Assembly (NCBI GenBank): GCA_016930085.1
Contig: JAFGHO010000119.1
Coordinates: forward strand, 1-50,151
Direction of reading: 5' to 3'
Origin: Spirochaetales bacterium
GTDB taxonomy: Bacteria; Spirochaetota; Spirochaetia; SZUA-6; JAFGRV01
DNA length: 50,151 bases
Shown here piece after piece: positions 25,844 to 35,077 of this stretch (position 1 is the first letter of the stretch; every line of letters begins with the position of its first letter). A program made the position numbers and the translations under genes. The notes beneath the pieces were generated by a model that was given only the letters and a program-made list of their open reading frames with translations, did no database searches and was not told the origin of the DNA.

Positions 25844-26953
25844 TTATGTGCCGGTACCGGGGAAAAGCCATCCGGTTTGTTCAGGTTCTTGTTTACTTCG
25901 CTTGAATCCGGTTTTCCGTGAATAGGTGCATTGGAATCGATTGCCGCCCAAATCGGTATAATCCTCGATAAAGTATAAGATAAGTTCCTTCTCCTGTGAT
26001 GTCATGACCGGAAAGCCGTAATGTATATTTGTGTGCCGAAGGGTCCCACCCACCGCCTCCCGGGATTCGACGAACTCCCAATGATCCAGGATGCGTTTTT
26101 CCGTATAGCCGTTTATCCGCCCGAGGAATAAATCAAGGTCTTCTCCGAACACGGACAATATTGTGTCATCGATATCGATACCGATGCTGTTTCTGCATAA
26201 TCCCATGGCGGTATATACCGTTGTTCCCGTTCCGCAAAAGGGATCGAGGACAATATCTCCCCTCACCGAATACATGGCGATAAGACGGTAGGCGAGGTGA
26301 AAGGGGAATGCAGCGCTTCTTTTTCTGATATCGGCTTTTTCGATCTGCTGGCGTGCCCCTCCGATTTCCCAGATATCGGAAAACCATGTATTTCGTTCCT
26401 CCCAGAAGAGGGCGCTTTCCCTTCTGCGTTTTTTTTCACTTTCATTGCTAAAGGTCCGTTTCCCGTTTTTTCTGAGGATGAGGATATATTCATGTTCAAG
26501 GGTGACATATGCTCCCGCGGGAAGCATGCCCGACCCCATGAATTTGTTCGGGGCGTTTGTCGATTTTTTCCAGAGAATCATCGGAAGAACCTCGAACCCC
26601 GCACGGGAACAGGATTCAAGAATACGGGAATGATTCGGGAAAAGCCGGAAGGTATCACCTATGGTACGGGTCGCATCACCGATATTAATACACGCGAATC
26701 CCCCGTTTTTCAGCACCCGGAAGGATTCACGCCATACATTATCGAGTTCATCATGTATGAGGTCGAAAGCCTGCGGACCGTCGGATGTATCAAGGGCTTT
26801 TTTGATGGCCGGCGAATAGCCTGAAAAGAGCTCGTCCCACATCTGAATCATCGGGTAAGGGGGCGAAGTAAGGATAAGATCGATCGAATTATTTTTGATA
26901 GAGGATATCTTTCGCGAATCCCCGAAAGAAAGCGAATGAAGGGTTTTTTCCAT
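25844..26953 (-). CDS. orphan DNA methyltransferase, beta-class (N4-cytosine or N6-adenine)
   Basis: This 369-residue protein has the catalytic motif T-S-P-P-Y at residues 29-33 ahead of the AdoMet-binding motif D-P-F-C-G-T-G-T-T near residues 235-243, the order of beta-class amino-methyltransferases. An S-P-P-Y core is most common in N4-cytosine enzymes, while N6-adenine enzymes usually have D/N-P-P-Y. A target-recognition region lies between the motifs (about residues 100-220). No restriction endonuclease gene lies next to it, so it may be a solitary regulatory methylase or a moved piece of a restriction system. The start is ATG 26953. It is convergent to cysK. Confidence 0.85.
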   Translation of the reverse strand: MEKTLHSLSFGDSRKISSIKNNSIDLILTSPPYPMIQMWDELFSGYSPAIKKALDTSDGPQAFDLIHDELDNVWRESFRVLKNGGFACINIGDATRTIGDTFRLFPNHSRILESCSRAGFEVLPMILWKKSTNAPNKFMGSGMLPAGAYVTLEHEYILILRKNGKRTFSNESEKKRRRESALFWEERNTWFSDIWEIGGARQQIEKADIRKRSAAFPFHLAYRLIAMYSVRGDIVLDPFCGTGTTVYTAMGLCRNSIGIDIDDTILSVFGEDLDLFLGRINGYTEKRILDHWEFVESREAVGGTLRHTNIHYGFPVMTSQEKELILYFIEDYTDLGGNRFQCTYSRKTGFKRSKQEPEQTGWLFPGTGT

Positions 26954-27087
26954 AGATCACGCCTTTTTACTATAATGTGATAGAAAATCTACCTTTTACA
27001 TGGAAGGACGTCAATTGAAAAAGGAGGTGTCTTTGTCTTTCAGGCGAATAAAAAGGATGGGTATGAATACAGTGGATGAAAAAAAGC

Positions 27088-27118
27088 TTGACACAAGAAT
27101 ATAAATTGGGCATATTAT
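27088..27118 (+). promoter_or_regulatory. candidate promoter for the tRNA cluster
   Basis: A perfect TTGACA (27088-27093) is followed by CATATT after 17 bases or TATTAT (27113-27118) after 19. The first tRNA begins about 90 bases downstream. Confidence 0.45.
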
Positions 27119-27208
27119 CACTGACAAAGGGGGCCGCCTCCTTTGATATAGATTCGACAATAATGAGACAATACTGAAAGTATCTGTCCTCATTGATGCA
27201 GGAGTTAT

Positions 27209-27282
27209 GGTGAGTGTAGCTCAGGTGGTTAGAGCGCCAGTCTGTGGAACTGGATGTCGTGGGTTCAAGTCCCATCACTCAC
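27209..27282 (+). tRNA. tRNA-His (anticodon GTG)
   Basis: The cloverleaf is complete. The acceptor stem G-T-G-A-G-T-G (27210-27216) pairs with C-A-C-T-C-A-C (27275-27281). An extra G at 27209 faces C 27282, the G-1:C73 pair specific to tRNA-His. The anticodon loop reads C-T-G-T-G-G-A and the T loop T-T-C-A-A-G-T. CCA is not encoded. Confidence 0.95.
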
Positions 27283-27316
27283 CCGAAAATTTCGATAATA
27301 TATGTATCCTGCTTTA

Positions 27317-27322
27317 TATACT
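27317..27322 (+). promoter_or_regulatory. -10 box TATACT directly before tRNA-Arg
   Basis: TATACT ends 5 bases before the first base of tRNA-Arg; a weak -35 (TTCGAT) lies 20 bases upstream. If used, the tRNA would be made without a 5' leader. Confidence 0.3.
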
Positions 27323-27327
27323 TTCAT

Positions 27328-27401
27328 GCGTCCGTAGCTCAGCTGGATAGAGCGGCGGACTTCGAATCCGTAGGTCGCAGGTTCGAGTCCTGCCGGGCGT
27401 G
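27328..27401 (+). tRNA. tRNA-Arg (anticodon TCG)
   Basis: The acceptor stem G-C-G-T-C-C-G pairs with C-G-G-G-C-G-T with two wobble pairs. The anticodon stem G-C-G-G-A/T-C-C-G-T holds loop C-T-T-C-G-A-A, anticodon TCG, which reads CGA. D and T arms are standard. CCA is not encoded. Confidence 0.93.
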
Positions 27402-27415
27402 AAATAATAGGATCA

Positions 27416-27488
27416 GGGCCGTTAGCTCAGCTGGCAGAGCAGCAGACTCTTAATCTGCGGGTCGAAGGTTCGATTCCTTCACGGCTCA
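27416..27488 (+). tRNA. tRNA-Lys (anticodon CTT)
   Basis: The acceptor stem G-G-G-C-C-G-T pairs with A-C-G-G-C-T-C. The anticodon stem G-C-A-G-A/T-C-T-G-C holds C-T-C-T-T-A-A, anticodon CTT for AAG codons. CCA is not encoded. Confidence 0.94.
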
Positions 27489-27527
27489 GAATTTTTTTTT
27501 TAAATATAGGTTTTGAAAGCTTTTACG

Positions 27528-27555
27528 TTGACATTTTCCGGTTAATCAGTATACT
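27528..27555 (+). promoter_or_regulatory. strong promoter abutting tRNA-Leu
   Basis: TTGACA (27528-27533) and TATACT (27550-27555) are 16 bases apart, and the tRNA begins at 27560, only 4 bases after the -10 box. Transcription would start at or inside the first bases of the tRNA, so it would have no leader to process. Confidence 0.55.
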
Positions 27556-27559
27556 GATT

Positions 27560-27641
27560 GCGAGAGTGGTGAAATTGGCAGACACGCCAGACTTAGGATC
27601 TGGTGCCGTCAGGCGTAAGGGTTCAAATCCCTTCTCTCGCA
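27560..27641 (+). tRNA. tRNA-Leu (anticodon TAG)
   Basis: The acceptor stem G-C-G-A-G-A-G pairs with C-T-C-T-C-G-C. The anticodon stem C-C-A-G-A/T-C-T-G-G holds C-T-T-A-G-G-A, anticodon TAG for CTA codons. A long variable arm (T-G-C-C-G-T-C-A-G-G-C-G-T) marks it as class II. CCA is not encoded. Confidence 0.95.
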
Positions 27642-27685
27642 AAAGAGAGAAGAATGAGGGTGTGCTGTTGATCGGGCTTTCGATC

Positions 27686-27732
27686 GCTGATTGAGAGCCT
27701 TTACGTCGTAACGGCTTTCAATCAGCTTTTTA
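27686..27732 (+). terminator. intrinsic terminator between tRNA-Leu and tRNA-Gly
   Basis: A 14-base-pair stem (27686-27699 with 27713-27726, one G-T pair) encloses a 13-base loop and ends in a run of five T. It would end the His-Arg-Lys-Leu transcript before tRNA-Gly. Confidence 0.85.
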
Positions 27733-27765
27733 CATACATGAAAAGGGCAGGAAACGAAAGTCTTT

Positions 27766-27837
27766 GCGGGAGTAGCTCAGTGGTAGAGCTTCACCTTGCC
27801 AAGGTGGATGTCGCGGGTTCAAATCCCGTCTCCCGCT
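27766..27837 (+). tRNA. tRNA-Gly (anticodon GCC)
   Basis: The acceptor stem G-C-G-G-G-A-G pairs with C-T-C-C-C-G-C. The anticodon stem T-C-A-C-C/G-G-T-G-G holds T-T-G-C-C-A-A, anticodon GCC. The discriminator is T and CCA is not encoded. It lies between two terminators, so it needs its own promoter or read-through. Confidence 0.95.
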
Positions 27838-27849
27838 TATTGAAATACG

Positions 27850-27890
27850 AAAGCGATCTTGAGAGTATCTTGAGATCGCTTTTTATTTTA
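27850..27890 (+). terminator. intrinsic terminator after tRNA-Gly
   Basis: AAAGCGATCT (27850-27859) pairs with AGATCGCTTT (27873-27882), followed by a T-rich tail. Confidence 0.8.
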
Positions 27891-28216
27891 CACCGATAAG
27901 TGAAAACGAGGTTGTCCTATACCCTCGATTTCTAAAAATAATGATTTTTCAATTGATTTCAGCTATTATGATATTGATAAATATAAGAAAGCGGTGTAAT
28001 CTATACTATCTATTTGATGTCATGAACTCATGACGATGAATAATTGAGGTTGTCTCACAACCCCCATTTTTATATATCGATAGAGAGAGGCGCCGTATAT
28101 GGCTCTTTCTGTATGTAAACCACGCTATATATGCAGCAAGGTTGTGTAACGGCCTTATTGCAGGTTGCCTGACAATTTCAATTAAGCAATATTGAAAGGA
28201 AAGAGATATTTACCGT
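27891..28216 (+). promoter_or_regulatory. long upstream region of the tig-clpP-clpX-lon operon
   Basis: No gene is seen in these 326 bases. The region holds two copies of GAGGTTGTC (27908-27916 and 28046-28054), a perfect dyad GTCATGA-AC-TCATGAC (28019-28034), and a heat-shock-type promoter candidate: TTGAGG (28044-28049), 12 bases, then CCCCATTT (28062-28069), which matches the -10 consensus of sigma-32. The bases G-G-T-T-G-T-C-T-C-A-C-A-A-C-C inside it (28048-28062) form a 6-base-pair hairpin. Transcription from this site would give a leader of about 140 bases. Confidence 0.45.
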
Positions 28217-29602
28217 ATGGCGACAGAAACCAAAAACGATGAAACGGCGATTACATTCAATTCGAATTATGACGTAAAGGAGAATTCACGCATTCAGCTT
28301 ACCCTTACCGTCCCGTCCGTCGAAGTGAAAAAAGAGTTCGAACAATTGACACAAAAGTATTGCAGGGAAGCCCATATCAGGGGATTCAGAAAGGGAAGAG
28401 TTCCCGCGGACGTCCTTATTCGAAAATTCGGAGATTCGATCAAGGCTGAAACGGAACAGACGATCATACAGAAGGCACTCGAAGAAGCCTTTAAGGAAAG
28501 TGACCATCAACCGCTGCCTTATGCGTATCCCGAACTGGAGGAAAAATCGGATCTGGATATCGATAAGGATTTTACCTTTACTATCTGTTATGATACATTT
28601 CCCAAAGTCGAACTCGGCAAATATAAAGGATTGACCATACAGAAGCTTGTTCCCGATATAACTGAAGGGGATGTCGAGCGGGAGGTGACACACCTACAGG
28701 ATCAAAACGCCTTTGTCGTACCTAAAGAAGGGGGTGCGGTTGAAAAGGGGGATGTCGTCACGATGGATTATGTCGAGATCGATGATAGCGGCGCCGAGAT
28801 CGAAAAAACCCTTCGTAATGGTTTTACCTTTACCGCGGGAAGTGGTTATAATCTTTATAAAATTGACGAAGATATAATTGGCATGAAAAAAGGAGAAGAA
28901 AAAACGATAAACAAGCGATATCCCGAGGATTATGAACTTACCGAACTTGCAGGAAAGACGGTAAATCTAAAGGTAACGATCACAGAAATTAAGGAAAAAA
29001 AGATGCCCGCCCTCGATGATGAGTTCGCGCAGGATATCAGCGAAAAATACAAGACATTGACCGACCTGAAAAACGATATACGGTCAAAAATGGATGAAAT
29101 GGGGGAAAAAAAGGCCAGGGAAGACGCTGTTAATCAGATCATTGAGAAGATTGTAGAGACCTCCACAATCACGCTTCCCCGATCAATGGTGGAACGGGAG
29201 TTGGAAATGCACTGGCAAAATCTCATCCGGCGTACGGGCGGAAATGAAAGGCTCCTCGAGAGACAACTCGAAAATGAAGGAAAGTCAAAGACAACGTTAT
29301 TCGACGAGTGGAGGATAAAGGTTGAACAGGACGTACGCGCATCACTCGTCGCGGAGGAGATAATCAAAAAGGAATCGATCGCCGTGGACGATCAGGAAAT
29401 AAATGCGGAACTAGCAAAGGCTGCGGATAGGCAGGATATGAGTGTCGAACAAGTGAGGGAAGATTATGAGAAAAAAGGATTGATGCATGGATTGAAGATG
29501 ATGTTACAGCATGAAAAACTCAATACGTTGCTTTTGGATGTTTCGAGTATAAAAAAAGGAAAAAAAGTAAAATACCTGGATTTAATGCAGGGAAATTATT
29601 AA
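28217..29602 (+). CDS. tig: trigger factor, ribosome-associated chaperone
   Basis: This 461-residue cytosolic chaperone and peptidyl-prolyl isomerase meets nascent chains at the ribosome exit. The N-terminal ribosome-binding domain carries G-F-R-K-G-R-V-P near residues 56-63, the signature contact with protein L23. An FKBP-like domain follows (about 165-260; G-D-V-V-T-M-D-Y, then G-M-K-K-G-E-E-K), and then the long helical C-terminal domain to the end. Length is normal. The ATG at 28217 has GGAAAGAG upstream at a wide spacing. It is the first gene of the tig-clpP-clpX-lon series, and 26 bases separate it from clpP. Confidence 0.95.
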   Translation: MATETKNDETAITFNSNYDVKENSRIQLTLTVPSVEVKKEFEQLTQKYCREAHIRGFRKGRVPADVLIRKFGDSIKAETEQTIIQKALEEAFKESDHQPLPYAYPELEEKSDLDIDKDFTFTICYDTFPKVELGKYKGLTIQKLVPDITEGDVEREVTHLQDQNAFVVPKEGGAVEKGDVVTMDYVEIDDSGAEIEKTLRNGFTFTAGSGYNLYKIDEDIIGMKKGEEKTINKRYPEDYELTELAGKTVNLKVTITEIKEKKMPALDDEFAQDISEKYKTLTDLKNDIRSKMDEMGEKKAREDAVNQIIEKIVETSTITLPRSMVERELEMHWQNLIRRTGGNERLLERQLENEGKSKTTLFDEWRIKVEQDVRASLVAEEIIKKESIAVDDQEINAELAKAADRQDMSVEQVREDYEKKGLMHGLKMMLQHEKLNTLLLDVSSIKKGKKVKYLDLMQGNY

Positions 29603-29628
29603 ACTATGAGTAATGAGGAAATGAATAT

Positions 29629-30231
29629 ATGAGAGAAAAGGCTATAAGTGTCCCGACAGTCATCGAGCAGACAGGTGCAAGCGAACGGCCGTATGATATT
29701 TTTTCGCGATTGCTGAAAGACCGCATCGTCTTTGTTGACGGAGAGATTTTCGATTTGAATGCCGATGTCGTTGTTGCACAGCTTCTTTTTCTGGAATCCC
29801 AGGACCCTGAGAAGGATATTCATGTTTATATCAATTCACCCGGCGGCGTTGTTTCTTCCGGCCTGGCGATCTATGATACGATTCAATATATCAAGCCGGA
29901 CGTTCAGACGATTTGTATGGGACAGGCCGCTTCCATGGGGGCCTTGCTTCTGGCCTGTGGAACTCCCGGAAAACGCTTTGCACTTCCTTCGGCACGAATT
30001 CTCATCCATCAGCCGTGGGGCGGTGTTTCGGGCCAGGCGGAAGATGTGAGAATCCAGACGCAGGAAATACTCCGTATGAAGCATCTTCTTATACAGTATT
30101 TTGCTTTTCACACAAAAAAAAGCGAAGAACAAATAGCAAAAGACCTTGAGCGGGATTTTTATATGTCGGCGGAGGAAGCCGTCACCTACGGTCTCGTCGA
30201 CAAGGTATTGAAGAGGGAGAAAATTGGGTAG
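29629..30231 (+). CDS. clpP: ATP-dependent Clp protease proteolytic subunit
   Basis: This 200-residue serine peptidase forms the tetradecameric chamber that degrades proteins fed by ClpX. The catalytic serine is S102 in G-Q-A-A-S-M-G, the histidine H127 in R-I-L-I-H-Q-P, and the aspartate D176 in E-R-D-F-Y-M-S. The oxyanion-side P-G-G at residues 71-73 is present. GAGGAAATG lies upstream of ATG 29629. The last 8 bases overlap the start of clpX, which fits coupled production of the protease and its unfoldase. Confidence 0.96.
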   Translation: MREKAISVPTVIEQTGASERPYDIFSRLLKDRIVFVDGEIFDLNADVVVAQLLFLESQDPEKDIHVYINSPGGVVSSGLAIYDTIQYIKPDVQTICMGQAASMGALLLACGTPGKRFALPSARILIHQPWGGVSGQAEDVRIQTQEILRMKHLLIQYFAFHTKKSEEQIAKDLERDFYMSAEEAVTYGLVDKVLKREKIG

Positions 30232-31486
30232 ACTTACAAAAAACAATGCAATGAAAGTATGTTCATTTTGCGGTAAAACCGCGGATATCGCACGCCGGCT
30301 GATTGCCGGCCCGGGAGTGTATATCTGTGACGATTGCGTTTATGTCTGCCGGAAAATTCTTGACGAGGAAGAGGACAATCTTTCAAGCCAGATCGTACAG
30401 GATACGCCGCGGCCCAAAGAAATCAAGGAGTATCTCGATCAATATATCATTGGACAGGAACATGCAAAACGAATTCTGTCTGTTGCCGTCTACAATCATT
30501 ATAAACGCATATCGCTGAATCGATACATCAACAGAAGTGTTGAAATCGAAAAATCGAATGTCCTTATTATCGGACCGACGGGAACCGGGAAAACGCTACT
30601 GGCACGTACCCTCGCAAAAAAACTCAATGTTCCTTTCGCGATTGCGGATGCCACCACTCTCACTGAAGCCGGATATGTAGGAGAAGACGTGGAGAACATA
30701 CTCCTCAAACTTATCCAGAATGCGGGCAGCCAGAATAATATTCCCGCGGCGGAAAAGGGGATCGTCTATATCGATGAAATCGATAAAATAGCGAAAAAAA
30801 CCGAAAATGTTTCGATTACAAGGGATGTTTCGGGTGAGGGCGTGCAGCAGGCATTGCTGAAAATCATCGAAGGAACCGTCGCTTCGGTTCCGCCCCAGGG
30901 AGGAAGAAAACACCCGAATCAGGAAATGCTCAAGATTAATACGGAAAATATTCTTTTTATCTGCGGCGGGGCATTTGTCGGGCTGGATAAAATCGTCGAG
31001 TCGCGTATTTCCCAGAATCCTATGGGATTCGGTGCGGATGTACGGTCGGCAGGCAACAAAGATCTTGTCGAGCTTTATGCGCATATGCACCCTGACGATC
31101 TTATACGGTTCGGGCTTATTCCCGAGTTTGTCGGCAGGCTTCCCATCGTCGTCACGCTTGAAGAACTCGGGGTGAATGAACTTGCTCAAATAATCACGGA
31201 ACCTAAAAACTCTATTATCAAACAGTATCAGGAGTCTCTTAAACTGGATAATGTCGAACTCGAGTTTGAAAAGGAAGCGATTGAAGCCGTTGCCAGGAAA
31301 GCGATGACCCAGAAAACCGGAGCTCGCGGTCTGCGGGCTATCGTCGAAACGATGATGATGGATATTATGTACGACCTGCCATCGATTAAAGGAAAAAAAA
31401 AGGTAGTCGTAACAAAGAAAATGGTTGAAAAAGGAATAAAGCCCGAAATTATTGTCCTCAGCAGCAGCAATAAAAAAACAGCATGA
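30224..31486 (+). CDS. clpX: Clp protease ATP-binding subunit ClpX
   Basis: This 420-residue AAA+ unfoldase recognises and feeds substrates to ClpP. The N-terminal zinc-binding domain has cysteines 13, 16, 35 and 38 (C-S-F-C and C-D-D-C). The AAA+ domain has Walker A G-P-T-G-T-G-K-T near residue 117 and Walker B V-Y-I-D-E-I-D near 180. A ClpP-docking I-G-F-like loop is not obvious; P-M-G-F-G is in the expected area near residue 267. I chose TTG 30224 because AGGGAG lies 5 bases upstream and it gives the usual ten residues before the zinc domain; ATG 30251 is the alternative. Its stop overlaps the lon start by 4 bases. Confidence 0.95.
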   Translation: MGRLTKNNAMKVCSFCGKTADIARRLIAGPGVYICDDCVYVCRKILDEEEDNLSSQIVQDTPRPKEIKEYLDQYIIGQEHAKRILSVAVYNHYKRISLNRYINRSVEIEKSNVLIIGPTGTGKTLLARTLAKKLNVPFAIADATTLTEAGYVGEDVENILLKLIQNAGSQNNIPAAEKGIVYIDEIDKIAKKTENVSITRDVSGEGVQQALLKIIEGTVASVPPQGGRKHPNQEMLKINTENILFICGGAFVGLDKIVESRISQNPMGFGADVRSAGNKDLVELYAHMHPDDLIRFGLIPEFVGRLPIVVTLEELGVNELAQIITEPKNSIIKQYQESLKLDNVELEFEKEAIEAVARKAMTQKTGARGLRAIVETMMMDIMYDLPSIKGKKKVVVTKKMVEKGIKPEIIVLSSSNKKTA

Positions 31487-33852
31487 AGGTGAGTGAGGAT
31501 ACATTCCTTAAGTATAACAAGAACAGGCTTTCCATGATACCACTGAGGGATATCGTCGTCTTTCCCCATATGGTATTGCCCTTTTTTGTCGGGAGAGAGA
31601 AATCGATCCGGGCTGTTGAAGATGCCATGGAGAACGGGCGTATTATCTTTCTTACGGCACAAAAGGATAAACAAACGCATGAACCTGATGCGTCGGAAAT
31701 CTGCGATGTCGGAACCATAGCCCGCATTCTCCAAATGCTCAAACTGCCGGATGGTACGGTCAGGCTACTGGTCGAAGGATGTGAACGCGCCCACATTGTC
31801 AAATATAGTGAACAGAAAAACCTCTTCAGGGTACATGTAAAAGCGATAAAGGAGACAAAAGAACTTACCTCGGAGGTCGAAGCCCTCATCCGAACGGTAA
31901 AAAGCGAATTTTATACATTCGCCGCCTTGTATAAAAAAATATCTCCGGAGGTGATTACAAAAATAGAGCACGTGAGGAATCCGGATAATCTCGTCGACAC
32001 GATCTGTGCCCATACCCCGATGACAATTGAAAAAAAGATCGAACTCCTGACGGAAGTCGATCACAAAAAACGCCTTGAAAATCTTGTCTTAACGCTTTCC
32101 AATGAAAAAAGTATGGTTGAACTCGAACATAAGATCCAGACGAGGATTAAAAAGAGAATAGAAAAATCGCAAAAAAACTTTTTTCTCAACGAACAATTAA
32201 AGGAAATACAGCGTGAACTCGGTAAAGATCAGGATGATCCGGCCGGAGTGAAGGACATTGAGGCCGCATTGAAGAAAAAGGGATTGCCGGAAGAAGTCTT
32301 TGCCCGGTGTAAAAAGGAATTGAAGCGTCTTTCGAGGCTTCAACCCATTTCACCGGAAGCGGGGGTGATTCGAACCTATCTTGAATGGATTGCGGATATC
32401 CCATGGCAGGAGATGACGGACGATAACAGGGATATCGAGGCGGCGCGCAGAATTCTGGATGAAGATCACTACGATCTCGTCAAGGTGAAAGAGCGGATTC
32501 TCGATTTCATCGCGGTATGCGCTTTCACTCAAAAAATCAAGGGACCGATTCTCTGTTTTGTCGGGCCGCCCGGAACGGGAAAAACCTCTCTCGGCCGTTC
32601 CGTCGCCCGGGCTCTTAACAGAAATTTCGTGCGCATATCCCTTGGCGGTGTGCGGGACGAGGCGGAAATAAGGGGCCACCGGAAAACATATATCGGCGCT
32701 TTACCGGGTAAAATCATACAGTCAATGAAACGGGCCGGGACAAAAAATCCGGTCTTTCTTCTCGATGAAGTGGACAAGATGAGCAGGGATTACAGAGGAG
32801 ATCCGGCCTCCGCGTTACTCGAGGTTCTCGATCCCGAACAGAACAATACCTTCATGGATCATTATCTCGAAGTGCATTACGATCTTTCTCACGTCATGTT
32901 TATCACCACGGCAAACTCGGTTCATAATATTCCCTATCCGTTACTGGACAGGATGGAGGTTATTCATGTTTCGGGATATACCGAATACGAAAAGGAACGT
33001 ATCGCGGAAGGTTTTCTGGTTCCCAAGCAGCTTCGGGAAAACGGACTGTCATGGGCGGATATCCGGTTTCACAAGACCGCCCTGAGAGCCATTATACGTG
33101 AGTATACGAAGGAATCCGGTGTAAGAAATCTCGAGCGCGAAATTGCCGACATCGTCAGAAAAATCGCCCGGGAAGCCGTGAAAAAAGGGCTTCACCTTGA
33201 CGAAGATGAGGCGAAAAAGGAATTCAGGATTCGAATTACCCGGAAAAACCTGTCCGTGTATCTCGGAAAGGAGAAGTTCAGGGAAACTCTGTTACTGCAG
33301 GATAACAAACCGGGATTCGCCTGCGGACTCGCCTGGACGGAGAAGGGCGGACTACTTCTTCCCGTTGAAGTGGTTCTCCTTGGGGGGAAAGGGGATTTTA
33401 TACTGACGGGAAGTTTGGGGGATGTCATGAAAGAGAGTGCGCAGGCGGCGTTCTCCTTTTTAAGGTCCCAGGAAGAAGTTCTTAAAATACCGGGGGCTTC
33501 CTACCGGAAAAAAGATATCCATATCCATGTTCCCGAGGGATCGATTCCCAAAGACGGTCCTTCTGCCGGAATTACCATTACCGCCGCCCTCTATTCCGCC
33601 ATAAGGAATATTCCGGTCAGGAAGGGATATGCGATGTCGGGTGAAATCACCTTGACCGGGAGATTGCTTCCCATAGGGGGCGTGAAGGAAAAAGTCCTTG
33701 CCGCACACCGGAATGCGATGACCCATGTGCTCCTTCCCACAGAGAACAGGAAGGATATCGATGAATTGCCTGAAGAAGTGAAAACCTCATTGACCTTTCT
33801 TTTCACCGATTCAATACAGGAAGGACTCAGTCTTTTATTCGAAGATTTTTAA
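31483..33852 (+). CDS. lon: ATP-dependent Lon protease
   Basis: This 789-residue LonA-type protease degrades misfolded and short-lived regulatory proteins in the cytosol. The N-terminal substrate-binding domain spans about 1-205, followed by a coiled-coil region and the AAA+ domain with Walker A G-P-P-G-T-G-K-T near residue 363 and Walker B V-F-L-L-D-E-V-D near 428. The C-terminal protease domain has the catalytic serine S694 in D-G-P-S-A-G and lysine K735 in G-G-V-K-E-K. ATG 31483 overlaps the clpX stop (ATGA), so lon is coupled to clpX. It is the last gene of the operon. Confidence 0.96.
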   Translation: MKVSEDTFLKYNKNRLSMIPLRDIVVFPHMVLPFFVGREKSIRAVEDAMENGRIIFLTAQKDKQTHEPDASEICDVGTIARILQMLKLPDGTVRLLVEGCERAHIVKYSEQKNLFRVHVKAIKETKELTSEVEALIRTVKSEFYTFAALYKKISPEVITKIEHVRNPDNLVDTICAHTPMTIEKKIELLTEVDHKKRLENLVLTLSNEKSMVELEHKIQTRIKKRIEKSQKNFFLNEQLKEIQRELGKDQDDPAGVKDIEAALKKKGLPEEVFARCKKELKRLSRLQPISPEAGVIRTYLEWIADIPWQEMTDDNRDIEAARRILDEDHYDLVKVKERILDFIAVCAFTQKIKGPILCFVGPPGTGKTSLGRSVARALNRNFVRISLGGVRDEAEIRGHRKTYIGALPGKIIQSMKRAGTKNPVFLLDEVDKMSRDYRGDPASALLEVLDPEQNNTFMDHYLEVHYDLSHVMFITTANSVHNIPYPLLDRMEVIHVSGYTEYEKERIAEGFLVPKQLRENGLSWADIRFHKTALRAIIREYTKESGVRNLEREIADIVRKIAREAVKKGLHLDEDEAKKEFRIRITRKNLSVYLGKEKFRETLLLQDNKPGFACGLAWTEKGGLLLPVEVVLLGGKGDFILTGSLGDVMKESAQAAFSFLRSQEEVLKIPGASYRKKDIHIHVPEGSIPKDGPSAGITITAALYSAIRNIPVRKGYAMSGEITLTGRLLPIGGVKEKVLAAHRNAMTHVLLPTENRKDIDELPEEVKTSLTFLFTDSIQEGLSLLFEDF

Positions 33853-33961
33853 TCCGAACCTGTTACGGGCCGGTCGATTTTTACGGCATGAATAATACCT
33901 GTATGCCATATACGAAAACCCTTGAGTCACACGAATTTCAGTGTGTTTCCGGAAGCACCGC

Positions 33962-34927
33962 TCAGCTTTCTTCTTCCTTTATTTGAAACTCTTTCTGTAT
34001 ATATTTTTTGAGAATACCGATTATCTCCCTGTTAAAGCCGAGCGAGATGCGGTCCGCATTCGTTTCAGGTACGCCCTCATCAAGATCCCGCGACATCTCC
34101 CTGTAGCATTTCAATTCCCAGGCGATAAGGCCGAGTACGTTATCTTTCGTGCGGAGGATCGGCAAGAGGATTTCACGGACCTTGTATTTTTCGGTTCTCG
34201 CAAAATCGAAGGTTGTCGCGATTTTCGAGAATTCTTTTGCCTGATTGAACAGAACGGGGCCCGTCTTTTTAAGTTGTACTGCGGTTAGAATGTTTTTTTT
34301 AAGAATTTTCTCTGCGTCCTCACGGAGGATTATCTCGTAATTCCGCCTGATGCTTGCGAATATTTTTTCAAAAGTTACCTTGAAATTTTCATAGAATGAT
34401 GTTGAAGAACGGGTTTTTATATTCGAAGAAAGTTTTTTCATCGTCTCGTTTTCATTCTGGTAAATGGTAAACTGAACGAGGATATTCTTTATTGCTGAAT
34501 GCTTTTTGAGTTCCGGATTTTCTTTTATCCGTGCGAGAATGTCATGCAGGATACTCTTGATTTCTATTGTTTCGGCGTTAATCAACTCATCGATTCTCGT
34601 CTGACTCGAGATTTTCAGGTTTCCAAGAGCGATTAATCGTTGAATGAGTACGACAAGAAGCATTTCTTCAATGATTTCCACTTGTCTTGCCATATCATCA
34701 AGAAATACTGCCCGGAACTTGAGATTTTCGAGAAGTCTGAACATGGGAAGGAGTGACGTCCGCTTGAATTCCACAATTCCCTGTTCCATTGATGTGCCGA
34801 GTTTTCCCAGAAGGGAAGTGAATCGGGGTGCGGTGAATTTGAAATAATCCATAATTTTATAAAAATTGGTGGATACATTGCGAATATCCACCCATTTGCC
34901 GATTATTTTTTTTTCGAGGTCTTTCAT
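33962..34927 (-). CDS. unrecognised helical protein
   Basis: I do not recognise this 321-residue protein. It is almost wholly alpha-helical, with heptad-like patches (for example V-E-I-I-E-E-M-L-L-V-V-L-I-Q-R-L-I-A-L and I-L-R-E-D-A-E-K-I-L-K-K-N-I-L), rich in Lys, Ile and Leu, and has no signal peptide or catalytic motif. It may be a cytosolic scaffold or a spirochaete-specific protein. The start is ATG 34927, which lacks a ribosome site but lies 10 bases after a TACAAT box. The frame continues upstream to TTG 35020, but that part would precede the predicted transcript start. Confidence 0.6.
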   Translation of the reverse strand: MKDLEKKIIGKWVDIRNVSTNFYKIMDYFKFTAPRFTSLLGKLGTSMEQGIVEFKRTSLLPMFRLLENLKFRAVFLDDMARQVEIIEEMLLVVLIQRLIALGNLKISSQTRIDELINAETIEIKSILHDILARIKENPELKKHSAIKNILVQFTIYQNENETMKKLSSNIKTRSSTSFYENFKVTFEKIFASIRRNYEIILREDAEKILKKNILTAVQLKKTGPVLFNQAKEFSKIATTFDFARTEKYKVREILLPILRTKDNVLGLIAWELKCYREMSRDLDEGVPETNADRISLGFNREIIGILKKYIQKEFQIKEEES

Positions 34928-34937
34928 CAGTACTACT

Positions 34938-34966
34938 ATTGTATACGTAGATAATCTTTGATTCAA
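34938..34966 (-). promoter_or_regulatory. promoter placed for a leaderless transcript
   Basis: On the minus strand TTGAAT (34966-34961) and TACAAT (34943-34938) are 17 bases apart. ATG 34927 begins 10 bases after the -10 box, giving a predicted leader of about four bases and no ribosome site. Confidence 0.5.
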
Positions 34967-35077
34967 TAGGAGCGGGTCAATGATTTTTTTGCCTATTGGA
35001 TATTTTACCCAACATGACAACTGTTTGCGGAAAGACCGAATTATCGGTGTGACGGGATGAGGGAAAGATCCGAACCC

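Noticed and set aside
26970-27278. 102-codon minus-strand frame beginning M-M-G-L-E-P-T-T
   Set aside because: It is antisense to tRNA-His. This translation is a well-known false gene product of tRNA sequence.
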